From Halomonas sp. (lineage in GTDB: Bacteria; Pseudomonadota; Gammaproteobacteria; Pseudomonadales; Halomonadaceae): a stretch of DNA of 64,000 nt. Made by a program: the position numbers and the translations under genes. The notes below the pieces were generated by a model. It searched no databases. It had not been told where the DNA came from and was given only the letters and a program-made list of their open reading frames with translations. This document shows positions 17,728-26,547 of this stretch, in pieces (position 1 is the first letter of the stretch; every line of letters begins with the position of its first letter). The stretch is from assembly GCF_011050415.1 (NCBI RefSeq), contig NZ_DRFS01000025.1:248001-312000 (forward strand). Reading direction: 5' to 3'.

Positions 17728-17820
17728 GGCAATATTCCTACGCGGCAAATACTTAAACGAAACGGCTAAAGCGAAACATCCAACGTTAAAAAGAAATCGC
17801 TAGAACAGCTCAATTAAAAC

Positions 17821-17848
17821 AATGAAACCGGCCTAAGCCGGTTTCATT
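17821..17848 (-). terminator. Terminator-like perfect hairpin
   Basis: GAAACCGGC/GCCGGTTTC with ATT/AAT extension forms a near 12-bp stem around a 4-base loop. On the minus strand it is followed by GTTTTAATT. It lies 70 bases past the stop of the leftward gene at 17916-18302 and upstream of the MFS gene. Confidence 0.65.
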
Positions 17849-17915
17849 GTTTGCCTTGTAGCTATTCGTTATCAGCCACGCAGCCATTCGTTAGCTTGCC
17901 TAAAATATTAGCACG

Positions 17916-18302
17916 CTAATCCTGCTCACTGTCTAACAACAATGCATCATCGACCTCAGATATCTCCAGGGCCGTTTCGTCATCTAGGTCAATGGCGAGA
18001 TAGCTGTGTTCAACGCGCACAAATTCTTGAAACAGCGCCCAGTCCAGTTTGCCCGGCCACTGACGCTCGTCTTCTTCCCAAGCGCGCAGCTCAGTTTCGA
18101 GAATTTCTACGTAGCGGTCACGCACAAACGTTTCCAGCGCTTCTGGGGTATCCATCTCTGGAATCAGGTAAATGGTACTTTCATGTTCGACGTCGTCCAG
18201 GGTCAGGTCGTCGTCTCCCATGGTGGGTTCCAGCGCGTTGATCCAGTCCACAAAGGGCTGGGTCGGCCTGACGCTCAGTGCGGAGCGGTTAAGCAGTTTC
18301 AT
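17916..18302 (-). CDS. Conserved acidic protein of unknown function next to lysS
   Basis: 128 residues from ATG complement 18300-18302, with GGAGA just upstream; the frame stays open further but without a better site. The protein starts MKLLNRSALSVRPTQPFVDW and is rich in Asp, Glu and Trp, with a charge-rich C-terminus. No signal peptide, membrane span or metal motif is visible. I recognise it only as resembling short conserved hypothetical proteins of gammaproteobacteria. It follows lysS by 94 bases on the same strand and may be co-transcribed. I assign no function. Confidence 0.7.
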   Translation of the reverse strand: MKLLNRSALSVRPTQPFVDWINALEPTMGDDDLTLDDVEHESTIYLIPEMDTPEALETFVRDRYVEILETELRAWEEDERQWPGKLDWALFQEFVRVEHSYLAIDLDDETALEISEVDDALLLDSEQD

Positions 18303-18396
18303 GGGATTCTCCTCGCCGTCGAAACGTGGAACATTATGGGCGCTATAACGCGCCCTTACCAACTTTTCATTCGCTAACTACCAGCTATCGTAAGGT

Positions 18397-19908
18397 TTAG
18401 TCCACTTCAGGGCGCATCGCCGGGAATAGCAGCACATCACGAATAGAGGGGCTGTCGGTAAACAGCATCACAAGACGGTCGATACCAATGCCCTCGCCTG
18501 CCGTTGGCGGCATGCCATACTCCAGCGCCCGTATATAATCCGCGTCGTAATACATCGCTTCTAAGTCGCCGGCATCTTTTTCTGCTGACTGGGCGCGGAA
18601 GCGTTCCGCCTGATCCTCGGCGTCGTTGAGCTCCGAGAAACCATTCGCAATTTCACGACCACCAACAAAGAACTCAAAGCGGTCGGTAACGAAGGGGTTA
18701 GCATCGTTACGGCGCGCCAACGGGCTGACCTCGGCGGGGTACTCGGTGATAAAGGTCGGCTGGTCGAGCTTGTGCTCAGCAACCTCTTCGAAGATCTCCG
18801 TTTGCACCTTACCCAGACCCCAGCTCTCTTTAACCTTGATACCGAGCTTTTCTGCGGTCGCGCGTGCCGCTTCCAGCGTATCCAGATCACTGTCCGCGAT
18901 GCCGTCGCCGTGGTCAAGAATCGCTTGACGCAAGGTTAGGCGAACGAACGGCTGACCGAAATCGTAGCTTGCCCCTTGATAGTTGATAACCGCACTGCCC
19001 AGCACCTCTTCAGCGGCGGTGCGCAGCATCGCTTCGGTCATATCCAGCAGGTCGCGGTAATCCGCATAGGCCCAGTAGAACTCCACCATGGTGAACTCTG
19101 GGTTATGGCGGGTGGATAAACCTTCATTACGGAAGTTGCGGTTAATCTCGAATACTTTTTCAAAGCCGCCCACCACCAGTCGCTTGAGATAAAGCTCAGG
19201 CGCGATACGCAGATACATGTCGATATCCAGCGCATTGTGGTGAGTGATGAAAGGCCGTGCCGCTGCGCCACCAGGAATCGGCTGCAGCATCGGCGTTTCC
19301 ACTTCCATAAAGCCGCGCGCTTCAAAGAAACGCCGCATGGAACTGATCACCGCGGCACGGGTTTCAAATACTTTGCGCGACTGCGGATTCATGATCAGAT
19401 CCACATAGCGCTGGCGATAGCGGGCTTCCATATCGGTCAGACCGTGGAACTTGTCCGGCAGGGGGCGCAGGCTTTTGGTTAACAGCTGCGCTTCCTTCAT
19501 CATCACGTACAGGTCGCCCTTGCCGGATTTATGCACCGGGCCATGGGCAGCGACGATATCGCCGATATCCCAACTTTTAACGTCTTCAAGTACCTCGGCA
19601 GACAGGCCTTTTTTATCCACGTAAAGCTGGATTTGACCGGCCACATCCTGAATTACAATAAACGGCCCGCGTTGACGCATCACGCGCCCGGCTACCGAGG
19701 CGTGGTGATCCAGCGTTTCAAGATCAGCCTTTTCCTTATCGCCGAAGGCGTTTTGCAGCTCAACGGTTAAGCTGTCGCGGCGAAAGTCATTGGGAAATGC
19801 ACTCTTACCTTGCGCTGCTGCGCTCTCGCGGCGAGCGGCAAGCTTGGCACGTCGCTCGGCGATCAGATGGTTTTCGTTCTCTGGAGAAGACGCGTCTTGG
19901 TCAGCCAT
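18397..19908 (-). CDS. lysS: Lysyl-tRNA synthetase, class II
   Basis: 503 residues. An N-terminal OB-fold anticodon-binding domain (SVAGRVMRQRG...IQDVAGQIQLYV) is followed by the class II core with motif 2 FRNEGLSTRHNPEFTMVEFYWA and motif 3 GIGIDRLVMLFTDS. It charges tRNA-Lys and also makes Ap4A in many bacteria. It follows prfB by 33 bases, the conserved prfB-lysS operon of gammaproteobacteria. Confidence 0.98.
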   Translation of the reverse strand: MADQDASSPENENHLIAERRAKLAARRESAAAQGKSAFPNDFRRDSLTVELQNAFGDKEKADLETLDHHASVAGRVMRQRGPFIVIQDVAGQIQLYVDKKGLSAEVLEDVKSWDIGDIVAAHGPVHKSGKGDLYVMMKEAQLLTKSLRPLPDKFHGLTDMEARYRQRYVDLIMNPQSRKVFETRAAVISSMRRFFEARGFMEVETPMLQPIPGGAAARPFITHHNALDIDMYLRIAPELYLKRLVVGGFEKVFEINRNFRNEGLSTRHNPEFTMVEFYWAYADYRDLLDMTEAMLRTAAEEVLGSAVINYQGASYDFGQPFVRLTLRQAILDHGDGIADSDLDTLEAARATAEKLGIKVKESWGLGKVQTEIFEEVAEHKLDQPTFITEYPAEVSPLARRNDANPFVTDRFEFFVGGREIANGFSELNDAEDQAERFRAQSAEKDAGDLEAMYYDADYIRALEYGMPPTAGEGIGIDRLVMLFTDSPSIRDVLLFPAMRPEVD

Positions 19909-19941
19909 GTGGCACCCTATTCGTGTTCAAACGCTAAAAGA

Positions 19942-21040
19942 TTACAAACCTTGCTTTAAGCTAGCGACGATAAATTGGTCAATATCCCCGTCGAGCACTT
20001 TGTCGCAATTGCTGGACTGCACGCCGGTGCGCAAGTCTTTGATGCGCTGGTCGTCAAGAACGTAAGAGCGGATCTGACTACCCCAGCCGATATCCGCCTT
20101 GGAGTCTTCAGCTTCCTGCTTGGCGGCATTGCGCTTTTGCATCTCGTGTTCCCACAGCCGTGCCTTTAGCTGCTTCATCGCAAAATCGCGGTTAGCGTGC
20201 TGGCTGCGCTGGCCTTGGCAGGCCACCACAATGCCGGTGGGCTCGTGGGTAATCCGCACCGCTGAATCGGTGGTATTTACGTGCTGTCCACCCGCGCCGC
20301 TAGAGCGGTAGGTGTCGACGCGTAGATCAGAGGGATTAATCTCAACCTCAAAACTGTCATCAATTTCAGGCGATAAGAATACCGACGCAAATGAGGTGTG
20401 GCGACGACCACCGGAATCGAACGGGCTTTTACGAACCAGGCGATGTACGCCAGTTTCAGTACGCAGCCAGCCGAAAGCGTAGTCGCCCTGGATATGTACC
20501 GTGGCTGACTTAATACCGGCTACTTCGCCAGCGGAGATTTCAGTGATATCGGCTTTGAAGCCGTGGCTCTCCGCCCAACGCAGATACATGCGCAGTAAAA
20601 TATTCGCCCAGTCCTGCGCCTCAGTACCGCCAGAGCCGGATTGAATATCCAGATAGGCATTATTGGGGTCCATATCACCGGAAAACATGCGCCGAAACTC
20701 AAGCTTCTCAAGTGCAGCCTGCATGCTATCCAGCTCTTTGCGCACTTCATCAACGGTGCCTTCGTCCTCTTCCATTTCCGCCAGCTCTAGCAGATCACGG
20801 CTATCGCCAAGACCCTGCTCAAGGTCATCAATGGTGGCTACAATGGCTTCGAGAGAGGCGCGCTCTTTACCTAACTTCTGCGCGTAGTCTGGATCATTCC
20901 AAACATTGGGGTCTTCCAGTTCGCGAGAGACTTCTTCTAGCCGATCTTTCTTCTCGGCATAGTCAAAGATACCCCCTAAGAACAGCTGTCCGCTCAGACA
21001 GGTCCTTGATCTGGTTATGAATCGGGTTGGTTTCCAACAT
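19942..21040 (-). CDS. prfB: Peptide chain release factor 2, with programmed +1 frameshift
   Basis: Reading starts at ATG complement 21038-21040 (MLETNPIHNQIKDLSERTAV..), runs 25 codons to an in-frame TGA (complement 20963-20965), then shifts +1 to give a 365-residue protein, the same length as E. coli RF2. The shift signal AGGGGGTATCTTTGAC is identical to the E. coli one. Downstream the SPF anticodon-recognition motif (KSPFDSGG) and the catalytic GAGGQHVN are present. RF2 ends translation at UGA and UAA. Low RF2 favours the shift, so the gene regulates itself. lysS follows by 33 bases. Confidence 0.97.
20962..20977 (-). promoter_or_regulatory. prfB: Programmed +1 ribosomal frameshift site of prfB
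   Basis: On the minus strand the internal Shine-Dalgarno AGGGGG, the slip codon CTT and the stop context TGAC are spaced exactly as in E. coli prfB. The ribosome pauses at UGA when RF2 is scarce and slips from CUU onto UUU. Confidence 0.97.
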
Positions 21041-21156
21041 GGGCTCGCCCTAGCGTGGTCTAGATCAGATCGTACAGAGGTGTATCGACCAGAAAAGCGC
21101 ATAGTGTAACGAAAGCCGACACGCCCCGCATCCAATGGCCAGGCAAAGGCAATAAA

Positions 21157-21180
21157 AAACCCGGCAGGTGCCGGGTTTCG
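21157..21180 (-). terminator. Terminator after the FadL-type gene
   Basis: AACCCGGC/GCCGGGTT with a 4-base loop; on the minus strand it runs into TTTTTTATT. It lies 55 bases past the leftward FadL-type stop and insulates prfB. Confidence 0.8.
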
Positions 21181-21234
21181 GTAGGATTTGGCTTGCGACA
21201 GGTCTTAAAAGCATAGGCCTTAAAAGCGTATCCC

Positions 21235-22584
21235 TTAAAAACGATAGGTTAGCTGAGCGCCAAAACCATGAGCTTCGTTTTTGTAGTCAGCTGAGTAATT
21301 AGCTCCGCCCACTGGAAATCCGCCGGTGGCTGCACTTGCCAGTAGGTCACTACGCTCCTGCTCAACAAAGGTTCCCCGCTCAGTTAAGTAAGAGTAAGCA
21401 AAGTCGAGCGTCATATCAGGTGTCGGGCTCCAGCCTGCACCCAGTGAGAAGATACGCCGATCATCGGAGGGAATACGCACGCTGCGGTCTTCATCATTGG
21501 TAGGCGTAAAGTCCAGCGTTACACCCGCACGAAGCGCTAAGGTGTTGGTTAACTGATACTCGCCGCCAGTGGCAAATGCCCAGGCGTTTGTATAATTTTG
21601 CTGCTCATTGGTGATTTCGTCGCCTTGACTACCGGTAACCAAAATTTGATCAAACTGACTCCACCGCACCCAAGAGGCACCAAACATTAACTTTAGTCGA
21701 TCACTCATTTGTTGAGTCACCGAGAAGTTAACCGTTTCGGGAGTGGTCAACTCAAGGCTAGCTGTATCAGCACGAACCACATTGCCCAATGGGTCGGTCG
21801 CACTGAAATTACCTTCTAAGGTGTAATCTACTTTCGAGCGGTAGGTTAGGCCCAGGGTAGTTTCAGGTACCGGGCGATAGATCACGCCCAGGTTATAGCC
21901 CCATGCTTCATCATCACCGTCAACCCGCGAGTCGATGTCAAGATCGGGGTTAAAGGTAGCCTCAGATGGAAGCTGACGACGCAGCTCCCCTTCCACTTGG
22001 TTGTAGGTCACACCCACACCGACCGCCCACTGCTCATTAAAGCGATAAGAGACCGTAGGCTGGGCACTGACGACTGTTACTTCGGTGTAATTGCCAAAAT
22101 AACGGCCCTGGAAGTCATCTTCATAATCCGTTTTGGAACCAAACGGCGCATAGACACCAAAACCAAACGCCAACTGATCAGTCACCGGGTGGGCATAGAA
22201 TGCAAAGGGAATCGGAGTGCCTGGTACCATATCTCCAGCGTTACCGCCCGGAATACTGCCCACAGGAATTTGATTTCCGTTTGGCGCACCGCCAGTGGCC
22301 ACACCTGAATCGAGGAAGCGGTTAGCTTCGACGTTAGAAATATCAGTGTTCACATTTAGATAAGTAGCACCCGCCGTAATCTGCGCACGGTCTAGAAACG
22401 ACATACCTGCGGGGTTGCCGTATACGATGGTGGCATCATTAATATTAGAACTACGTCCTGCATGCCCGTAGCCTTGCCCACTAACACTCTGCTCGTTGAT
22501 TTGATACCCGCCCGCGTGGGCTTGGCTTGCGATGGCGGCTGTAATGGCAGCGGCCAGGGTGAGCTTATTAAATTTATTATTCAT
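21235..22584 (-). CDS. FadL/OmpP1-type outer membrane long-chain fatty acid channel
   Basis: 449 residues from ATG complement 22582-22584, with a GAGAGG ribosome site; upstream frame is untranslated leader. The first ~24 residues are a signal peptide (LTLAAAITAAIASQAHA) followed by the FadL-family mature start GGYQINEQSVSGQGYGHAG and NPAGMSFL. Alternating beta-strand patterns run to a terminal YRF, as expected for a beta-barrel whose last residue is aromatic. Proteins of this family let long-chain fatty acids or other hydrophobic compounds cross the outer membrane. The exact ligand cannot be told; it is not next to other fad genes. Confidence 0.88.
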   Translation of the reverse strand: MNNKFNKLTLAAAITAAIASQAHAGGYQINEQSVSGQGYGHAGRSSNINDATIVYGNPAGMSFLDRAQITAGATYLNVNTDISNVEANRFLDSGVATGGAPNGNQIPVGSIPGGNAGDMVPGTPIPFAFYAHPVTDQLAFGFGVYAPFGSKTDYEDDFQGRYFGNYTEVTVVSAQPTVSYRFNEQWAVGVGVTYNQVEGELRRQLPSEATFNPDLDIDSRVDGDDEAWGYNLGVIYRPVPETTLGLTYRSKVDYTLEGNFSATDPLGNVVRADTASLELTTPETVNFSVTQQMSDRLKLMFGASWVRWSQFDQILVTGSQGDEITNEQQNYTNAWAFATGGEYQLTNTLALRAGVTLDFTPTNDEDRSVRIPSDDRRIFSLGAGWSPTPDMTLDFAYSYLTERGTFVEQERSDLLASAATGGFPVGGANYSADYKNEAHGFGAQLTYRF

Positions 22585-22780
22585 GGTGGGCCTCTCTTCC
22601 CGATGATCCAGTGGATACTGACGATCCACCCCTTTTGTTTTTACATGACTGTTTTCTCGCAACTGGAGCAAAGGTTCAATACCAAACGAGCGTTTTATTT
22701 TATTTTCCCCTTATACATTAGTCGCACGACCGTTTTAAATCAGTGTTTTAGTCATTTCAACCTACACTGAAAAGCCCTCC

Positions 22781-22816
22781 TTGACCTATGGGTTACCCAT
22801 AGGTTCTACACTTAAA
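22781..22816 (+). promoter_or_regulatory. MerR-type promoter/operator for the merR-copA operon
   Basis: A -35 TTGACC (22781-22786) and a -10-like TACACT (22807-22812) are separated by 20 bases, longer than the normal 17. A perfect 10-bp inverted repeat, ACCTATGGGT-T-ACCCATAGGT (22784-22804), fills the spacer. An over-long spacer with a dyad inside it is the hallmark of MerR-family activation by DNA untwisting. The ACC...GGT ends resemble CueR operators. It is 46 bases upstream of the regulator start, so the regulator probably controls its own operon. Confidence 0.85.
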
Positions 22817-22849
22817 AAGTGACTATTTACCTAGCAGGGAGAACAGGCC

Positions 22850-23278
22850 ATGAAAGTTAATGAGCTGGCCAAACGAGGGGGCGTAACTGCGGAGACTGTT
22901 CGCCATTACGCTCGAGAGCAGCTTCTAGCCCCTGAGCGCCATCCAGATAACGGCTACCAACTGTTTTCAGATACCGACTTAGAGCGTCTGCGGTTTATTC
23001 AACGGGCGCGCAAGTTAGGTTTTAGCGTGGCTGAGATTCGCGACATCCTGGCCCATTCAGATCAGGGTGACTCCCCCTGCCCGATGGTGCGTGACCTGCT
23101 CGCCAGCCGCCTGCCTCAAATACGCTCGCGGATTGCTGAATTGGAAGCATTGGCACAGCGTATGGAGCAGGCGTTGACCAGTTGGCAGCATATGCCCGAT
23201 GGCACCCCCGATGGCCACAGCGTGTGCCGCTTGATTGAGAGCTTCCCTGAGACATCAGCTGTCAAGGAAACCCCATGA
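22850..23278 (+). CDS. MerR-family metal-responsive regulator of the copA operon
   Basis: 142 residues. The N-terminal winged helix (MKVNELAKRGGVTAETVRHY, DNGYQLFSDTDLERLRFI) and the long dimerisation helix are typical of MerR metal sensors. Cys77 (SPCPMVRDLL) corresponds to the Cys that marks divalent-metal sensors such as ZntR, while copper sensors have Ser there. The C-terminal loop carries His114, His123 and Cys126 as possible ligands. It overlaps copA by 4 bases. The ATPase partner is of the copper class, so metal specificity is open: copper/silver by context, divalent by Cys77. Confidence 0.85.
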   Translation: MKVNELAKRGGVTAETVRHYAREQLLAPERHPDNGYQLFSDTDLERLRFIQRARKLGFSVAEIRDILAHSDQGDSPCPMVRDLLASRLPQIRSRIAELEALAQRMEQALTSWQHMPDGTPDGHSVCRLIESFPETSAVKETP

Positions 23279-25812
23279 GCGGCTCTTTAAATATCACCAC
23301 TACGCGAAACATTCCTGGCATGAGCTGCCAAGGCTGCGTAAAGCGTATGCGCGAGGCGGTGCAGAGCATTGACCCTAGCGCCGATGTTATCGGCACACCT
23401 GACGAAAAACGCCTTGAGGTCGCCTCCATCTTGACTGACGCTGAGCTTGATAAAGTGTTAAGTGAGGCGGGCTATCCGCCAGCCGACGAAGCAGCCCTCG
23501 ACAAAGCAAAAAAGCAGCCAGCTCTTTCAGCATCAGTGGCATCCGCAGATGCTGAGATGCCAATAACACCTCATAGCCAAGGCAAAAAGCAACGCCTGTC
23601 GATTAGCGGGATAACCTGCGCCAGCTGTGTAAAAAGTGTTCAAAAAGCGCTTGAGCACACTGCAGGTGTCGACACCGCCAGCGTTAATTTTGCCACTCAT
23701 ACCGCCCAGATATTTGGCAGTGCTGATACCCAAGCATTAATCGCCGCTGTTGAAGGGGCGGGGTACGGCGCCTCCCCAATTGTGGATATGCGAGAAGCCG
23801 AACGCACACGCGCTGAACAAGACGCGAAGGCGTATAAACAACGACTGCGGGGCAGTGTTGTTTCACTGGCTCTGGCTATTCCATTGATGCTTAGCATGTT
23901 CTTCTTTCACCCGCATCCGATGGGGCTGGGTCGGCTTTATTGGCTGGGGATAGGCCTGCTGACACTGGGCATCCTTGCCTTTCCGGGTCGGCATTTTTTC
24001 GTCAATGCCTGGAAAAATCTCACACACCATCAGGCCAATATGGATACGCTGGTGGCCATGGGCACCGGTACCGCCTGGCTTTACTCCATGGCGGTGGTGT
24101 TATTCGCGCCCTGGTTGCCAGACGTCGCCCATGGTATCTACTTTGAAGCCTCTGCCATGGTGATCGGGCTGATCCTGCTCGGTAATGCCATGGAGCTACG
24201 CGCCCGCGGCCGTACCAGCAATGCCTTAAAGCGCTTGCTTGATCTGCAAAGCCGCACTGCAAGGGTTATTCGCGACGGTCACGAGCTAGAGATTGAGATT
24301 GATGCCGTGGTGGCTGGCGACCACATTCGCGTACGCCCCGGTGAACGCCTACCGGTGGACGGCCAAGTGACCGAAGGGCAGAGTCACATAGATGAGTCGA
24401 TGCTTACCGGCGAGCCAATCCCGGTTACCAAACGCGCGGGAGATGAGGTCAGCGCAGGCACCGTAAATGGCCGTGGTGGGCTGGTGTATCAAGCCACACG
24501 AGTGGGCGCTGATACCCGCTTAGGGCAGATTACTGAACAGGTCGCGAGCGCCCAGAACTCACGCCCGCCCATTGGCGAGCTTGCCGACCAGGTCTCCAGC
24601 GTGTTTGTACCGTCAGTCATGATTATCGCCGTACTCACCGCCCTAGTGTGGTTCAACCTGGGCCCAGCGCCTGAAGTGATTTATATGCTGGTGACAGCGA
24701 CCACGGTACTAATCATTGCCTGCCCTTGTGCGCTAGGCCTTGCCACCCCGATTTCCACCATGATTGGGGTCGGTAAGGCAGCAGAACATGGCGTGCTGGT
24801 GCGCAGCGGAGAAGCGCTGCAAACCGCCAGCAAGCTGACCACGCTGGTCGTCGATAAGACCGGTACGCTAACAGAAGGCAAGCCCCGCGTTACTGACGCG
24901 AACATACTCGTTGGTGACCAGCCCCAAGTGCTTGGCTGGATCGCGGCATTAGAGCGCAGCTCGGAGCACCCTCTTGCCAGCGCACTGGTGAGCTATGCGG
25001 AAGACAACGGCGCGGCACCGTTAACGGTTGAGAATTTTGACAGTGTGACCGGCGGCGGGGTAACCGCCCAAACACCTGACGGTAAGGCGCTGCTGCTGGG
25101 CAATGCACGTTTGTTAACCGAGGCTGGCGTAGATCTAGCCAATGGCGAAGCCCAGGCACGATCACTACAAGAGCAAGCGCGCACGCTGGTCTACCTGGCG
25201 ATAGATGGCAAGCTAGCCGCCCTGTTTGGCATCAGCGACCCCCTTCGCCACGACACCGCGGCCGCGATCAAGCGACTGCAAAAAGACGGCTTAACCATCG
25301 TCATGTTGACCGGTGATAATGAACATACCGCGGCCGCCATTGCCCGAGAAGTAGGCATCACTGAGTACCGTGCGGGCCTGCTACCCGAAGATAAGCACGC
25401 TGAGATCGAACGCCGCCAGCAAGCGGGAGAAATTGTCGGCATGGTTGGCGATGGCATCAATGACGCCCCGGCGTTAGCACGTGCGAACGTAGGCTTTGCT
25501 ATTGGCCAGGGCACCGATGTGGCCATTGAGAGCGCAGGCATTACGCTAATGCGCGGCTCGTTGCATGGCGTGGCAGCGGCGATAGAGATCAGCCGCGCAA
25601 CGCTGCGCAATATTAAGCAGAATCTGGTGGGTGCCTTTGGCTATAACGTGCTGTGCATTCCCATCGCCGCTGGCGTGCTCTATCCAATCACCGGCATGTT
25701 GCTCTCACCGATGATCGCCGGGGCGGCGATGTCACTCTCTTCGATTACCGTGGTAACTAACGCCAACCGCTTACGGCGATGGACGTCACCTAGCCAGGAG
25801 GAGGCCGTATGA
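23275..25812 (+). CDS. copA: Copper(I)-translocating P-type ATPase (P1B-1)
   Basis: 845 residues. Two N-terminal heavy-metal-binding domains carry GMSCQGC (about residue 15) and ITCASC (about 112). The membrane core has the CPCALGLATP motif (~483), the phosphorylation site DKTGTLTEG (~527), an SEHPLA nucleotide-binding site, and GDGINDAPAL (~725). The last two spans have the GYNVLCIP and MSLSSITVVTNANRLR signatures that define Cu+/Ag+ pumps. It exports cytoplasmic copper to the periplasm. It overlaps merR upstream and a 23-codon membrane peptide downstream by 4 bases each. Confidence 0.95.
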   Translation: MSGSLNITTTRNIPGMSCQGCVKRMREAVQSIDPSADVIGTPDEKRLEVASILTDAELDKVLSEAGYPPADEAALDKAKKQPALSASVASADAEMPITPHSQGKKQRLSISGITCASCVKSVQKALEHTAGVDTASVNFATHTAQIFGSADTQALIAAVEGAGYGASPIVDMREAERTRAEQDAKAYKQRLRGSVVSLALAIPLMLSMFFFHPHPMGLGRLYWLGIGLLTLGILAFPGRHFFVNAWKNLTHHQANMDTLVAMGTGTAWLYSMAVVLFAPWLPDVAHGIYFEASAMVIGLILLGNAMELRARGRTSNALKRLLDLQSRTARVIRDGHELEIEIDAVVAGDHIRVRPGERLPVDGQVTEGQSHIDESMLTGEPIPVTKRAGDEVSAGTVNGRGGLVYQATRVGADTRLGQITEQVASAQNSRPPIGELADQVSSVFVPSVMIIAVLTALVWFNLGPAPEVIYMLVTATTVLIIACPCALGLATPISTMIGVGKAAEHGVLVRSGEALQTASKLTTLVVDKTGTLTEGKPRVTDANILVGDQPQVLGWIAALERSSEHPLASALVSYAEDNGAAPLTVENFDSVTGGGVTAQTPDGKALLLGNARLLTEAGVDLANGEAQARSLQEQARTLVYLAIDGKLAALFGISDPLRHDTAAAIKRLQKDGLTIVMLTGDNEHTAAAIAREVGITEYRAGLLPEDKHAEIERRQQAGEIVGMVGDGINDAPALARANVGFAIGQGTDVAIESAGITLMRGSLHGVAAAIEISRATLRNIKQNLVGAFGYNVLCIPIAAGVLYPITGMLLSPMIAGAAMSLSSITVVTNANRLRRWTSPSQEEAV

Positions 25813-25880
25813 GCATATTGGTAAACGTGGCAGGTCTGGGGCTAATCGCGCTCATTGTATGGTGGTTCTGGCTTAGCTAA
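25809..25880 (+). CDS. 23-residue single-span membrane peptide, probable truncated cupredoxin-like protein
   Basis: An ATG overlapping the copA stop (ATGA), preceded by AGGAGG nine bases upstream, opens a 23-codon frame encoding MSILVNVAGLGLIALIVWWF followed by WLS and TAA. It is almost entirely one hydrophobic helix. From memory, several gammaproteobacteria have a membrane-anchored cupredoxin-domain protein behind copA whose anchor looks like this (..LIVWWFWL..), so this may be a remnant that lost its copper domain, or a genuine micropeptide acting with CopA. The stop is followed at once by the convergent yitT-like gene. Expression is not shown. Confidence 0.5.
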   Translation: MSILVNVAGLGLIALIVWWFWLS

Positions 25881-25885
25881 CGCCT

Positions 25886-26503
25886 TTAGCTCACCCCAAT
25901 ATAACGCCCTGGCTTGTGGTTCAGAGCGATGATGAGATTTAGCGTCAACGCGCCCAGGACTGAATAGCCCACGCGATCAAGCGGCAATTGCGTTAAAGCG
26001 ATCAGCAGAATAACGCCATCAATGGCCAACTGTACGTAGCCCGCGCGCCAGCCATGTTTATCCTGCAGATAGAGCGCCAGAATGTTGATGCCGCCAAGGC
26101 TGGTGCGGTGGCGAAACAGCATCAACATGCCGATTCCCATTAAGGCACCGCCCATTAAAGCGGCGTAAAGTGAAGGCACATTGGCAAACTGCACCCAGCC
26201 CTGGGTCAGTTCCGAAAACAGCGAGACCAAGCCGATAGCAACAACAGTGCGCAGGGTAAAACTCCAGCCCATACGCTTCACCGCTAAGTAGTAAAATGGC
26301 AGGTTTATGGCAAAAAACCACACCCCGAATCCCCAACTGGTCACATAGTTTAGCAGCAGTGCCAAACCCGCCGTGCTCCCGGTCAGCAGCACGGCATGGG
26401 TGTAAAAAGTAACTCCCAGCGCGACAAAGAACGTCCCCAGTAGCATCGCCATCACATCTTCATAGGGGCGATGCTGATCCTTTGGTAAATCTTCCACACG
26501 CAT
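25886..26503 (-). CDS. YitT-family membrane protein
   Basis: 205 residues with five or six predicted membrane helices and the family features GTFFVALGVTFYTHA, TGSTAGLALLLNY and RTSLGGINILALYLQ. YitT (DUF161) proteins are integral membrane proteins of unknown function. This one lacks the long cytoplasmic C-terminal DUF2179 domain found in the Bacillus forms. It is convergent with the copA operon, only five bases from the small membrane peptide. No terminator with a T-run was seen between them. Confidence 0.8.
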   Translation of the reverse strand: MRVEDLPKDQHRPYEDVMAMLLGTFFVALGVTFYTHAVLLTGSTAGLALLLNYVTSWGFGVWFFAINLPFYYLAVKRMGWSFTLRTVVAIGLVSLFSELTQGWVQFANVPSLYAALMGGALMGIGMLMLFRHRTSLGGINILALYLQDKHGWRAGYVQLAIDGVILLIALTQLPLDRVGYSVLGALTLNLIIALNHKPGRYIGVS

Positions 26504-26547
26504 GGGAGCGTCCTTACTTAAATTGTTAACGTTATAGAGTACTTTGG

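Noticed and set aside
21041..21135. Upstream extension of prfB in the downstream (shifted) frame
   Set aside because: This frame joins to RF2 only because of the programmed frameshift. The true N-terminus is in the zero frame from ATG at complement 21040 and matches RF2.
25191..25610. Long antisense frame inside copA
   Set aside because: It is the complement of a well-conserved coding region with no ribosome site or family signature; a shadow frame.
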